From an uncultured Mucilaginibacter sp. (GTDB taxonomy: Bacteria > Bacteroidota > Bacteroidia > Sphingobacteriales > Sphingobacteriaceae): a DNA stretch of 52,023 nucleotides. How positions within the stretch are numbered: position 1 is the stretch's first letter; each line of letters begins with the position of its first letter. This document shows, piece after piece, positions 51,634 through 52,023 of the stretch. The stretch lies in NCBI GenBank assembly GCA_903866915.1, contig CAIPPO010000115.1:1-52023 (forward strand). The letters run 5' to 3'. A program made the position numbers and the translations under genes. Under the pieces are notes generated by a model. It had not been told where the DNA came from. It did no database searches and saw only the letters and a list, made by a program, of their open reading frames with translations.

Positions 51634-52023
51634 CCCCCGCAACTCACCCCGACTACGCTTCGCTGGTCGACCCTCTCTACGCTAACGTAGAGAGGGTTTT
51701 TTGTTTTATTCATATCCATCAAAGCGTCATGGCGAGGAACGATCCCGCGACTGCGGGACCAAACTGTGCCAGTCAACGAACCAGTATTTTTTTGGATGAC
51801 GCTATCTCTGATACTATATCAAAGCGTCATGGCGAGGAACGAAGCCATCTCCAAACTTTGCCAGTCAACGAACCAGTATTTCTTTGGTTGACGCTGTCTC
51901 TGATACTATATCAAATCGTCATGGCGAGGAACGAAGCCATCTCCAAACTTTGCCAGTCAACGAACCAGTATTTCTTTGGTTGACGCTGTCTCTGATACTA
52001 TATCAAATCGTCATGGCGAGGAA
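51634..52023. repeat. Non-coding 3' end with a 92-bp tandem repeat array
   Basis: After the cphA terminator the region holds at least three full units beginning GTCATGGCGAGGAACGA at 51726, 51826 and 51918, with a fourth starting at 52010 and cut by the window edge. The period is 92 bp for the last two units, which are nearly identical. The first unit is 100 bp and carries a CCCGC/GCGGG hairpin variant. Each unit also has a GTCAAC/GTTGAC inverted pair. No real gene lies here; an 84-residue frame across the units only reflects the repeat. Confidence 0.85.
51670..51702 (+). terminator. Rho-independent terminator of cphA
   Basis: ACCCTCTCTACG at 51670-51681 pairs perfectly with CGTAGAGAGGGT at 51686-51697 around a CTAA loop, followed by TTTTTT. 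It begins 37 bases past the cphA stop. Confidence 0.93.

Noticed and set aside
51729..51983. 84-residue reading frame across the tandem repeat array
   Set aside because: It is produced by the 92-bp repeat itself; its protein repeats the same words (MARNEA, TLPVNEPVF-like) and has no start signal or family likeness.
51726..52023. CRISPR array
   Set aside because: Units are contiguous 92-bp tandem copies with no unique spacers and no cas genes nearby.

Overview
The window looks like a chromosomal stretch of a Sphingobacteriaceae-type Bacteroidetes, with Mucilaginibacter or Pedobacter the best guess. This rests on several Bacteroidetes-typical features. Promoters have the TTG/TAnnTTTG form, and the gene content includes DUF2911, PIG-L deacetylase of about 830 residues, two S41 processing peptidases, an rsgA-dtd-mazG order and a fused thrA. 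TTG starts are frequent and Shine-Dalgarno sites are weak. No rRNA, tRNA, insertion sequence, phage or CRISPR array was seen.

Layout. 1-1811: the C-terminal part of a PBP4-type D,D-carboxypeptidase and a convergent YihY/BrkB membrane protein. 2156-6776 (minus strand): a self-regulated multidrug efflux operon, tetR > tolC > hlyD(emrA-like) > DHA2 MFS pump. A perfect 18-bp palindrome lies inside its promoter. 6974-15713: secreted PIG-L deacetylase, a BamA-like barrel, two tiny membrane proteins ahead of a sodium:solute symporter, a DUF2911 protein and an HtrA/DegP protease. 15988-30108 (plus strand): dapF, a gene broken by an in-frame stop, a SNF2 helicase, a dienelactone hydrolase, an LPG-synthase-type membrane protein with a GT2 glycosyltransferase, a DppC-like permease with a large insert, a SpoIIE phosphatase, rnhB, a GT4 glycosyltransferase, gcvT and a comB-like gene. 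30112-31957 (minus): mazG-like, dtd and rsgA.

33153-38182: threonine operon thrA-thrB-thrC behind a complete transcription attenuator, consisting of a 21-codon Thr/Ile-rich leader peptide, a 9-bp antiterminator pairing and a rho-independent terminator ending 10 bases before the thrA start codon. 38306-45327: two S41 peptidases flanking an SGNH hydrolase and a prolyl oligopeptidase. 45497-46959: a TPR protein and a DHFR-like reductase. 47018-51633: a cyanophycin storage module. Cyanophycin synthetase (cphA) is divergent from cyanophycinase (cphB) and an isoaspartyl peptidase, so synthesis, depolymerisation and dipeptide cleavage of the Asp/Arg polymer are all encoded together. The window ends inside a 92-bp tandem repeat array.

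The points most worth a second look are the thr attenuator, the cyanophycin module, the two very small membrane ORFs before the symporter, the operator-in-promoter of the efflux operon, the in-frame nonsense codon at 17043, and several families of intergenic hairpin or tandem repeats. All functional statements come from reading the sequence by eye; no database search was run.
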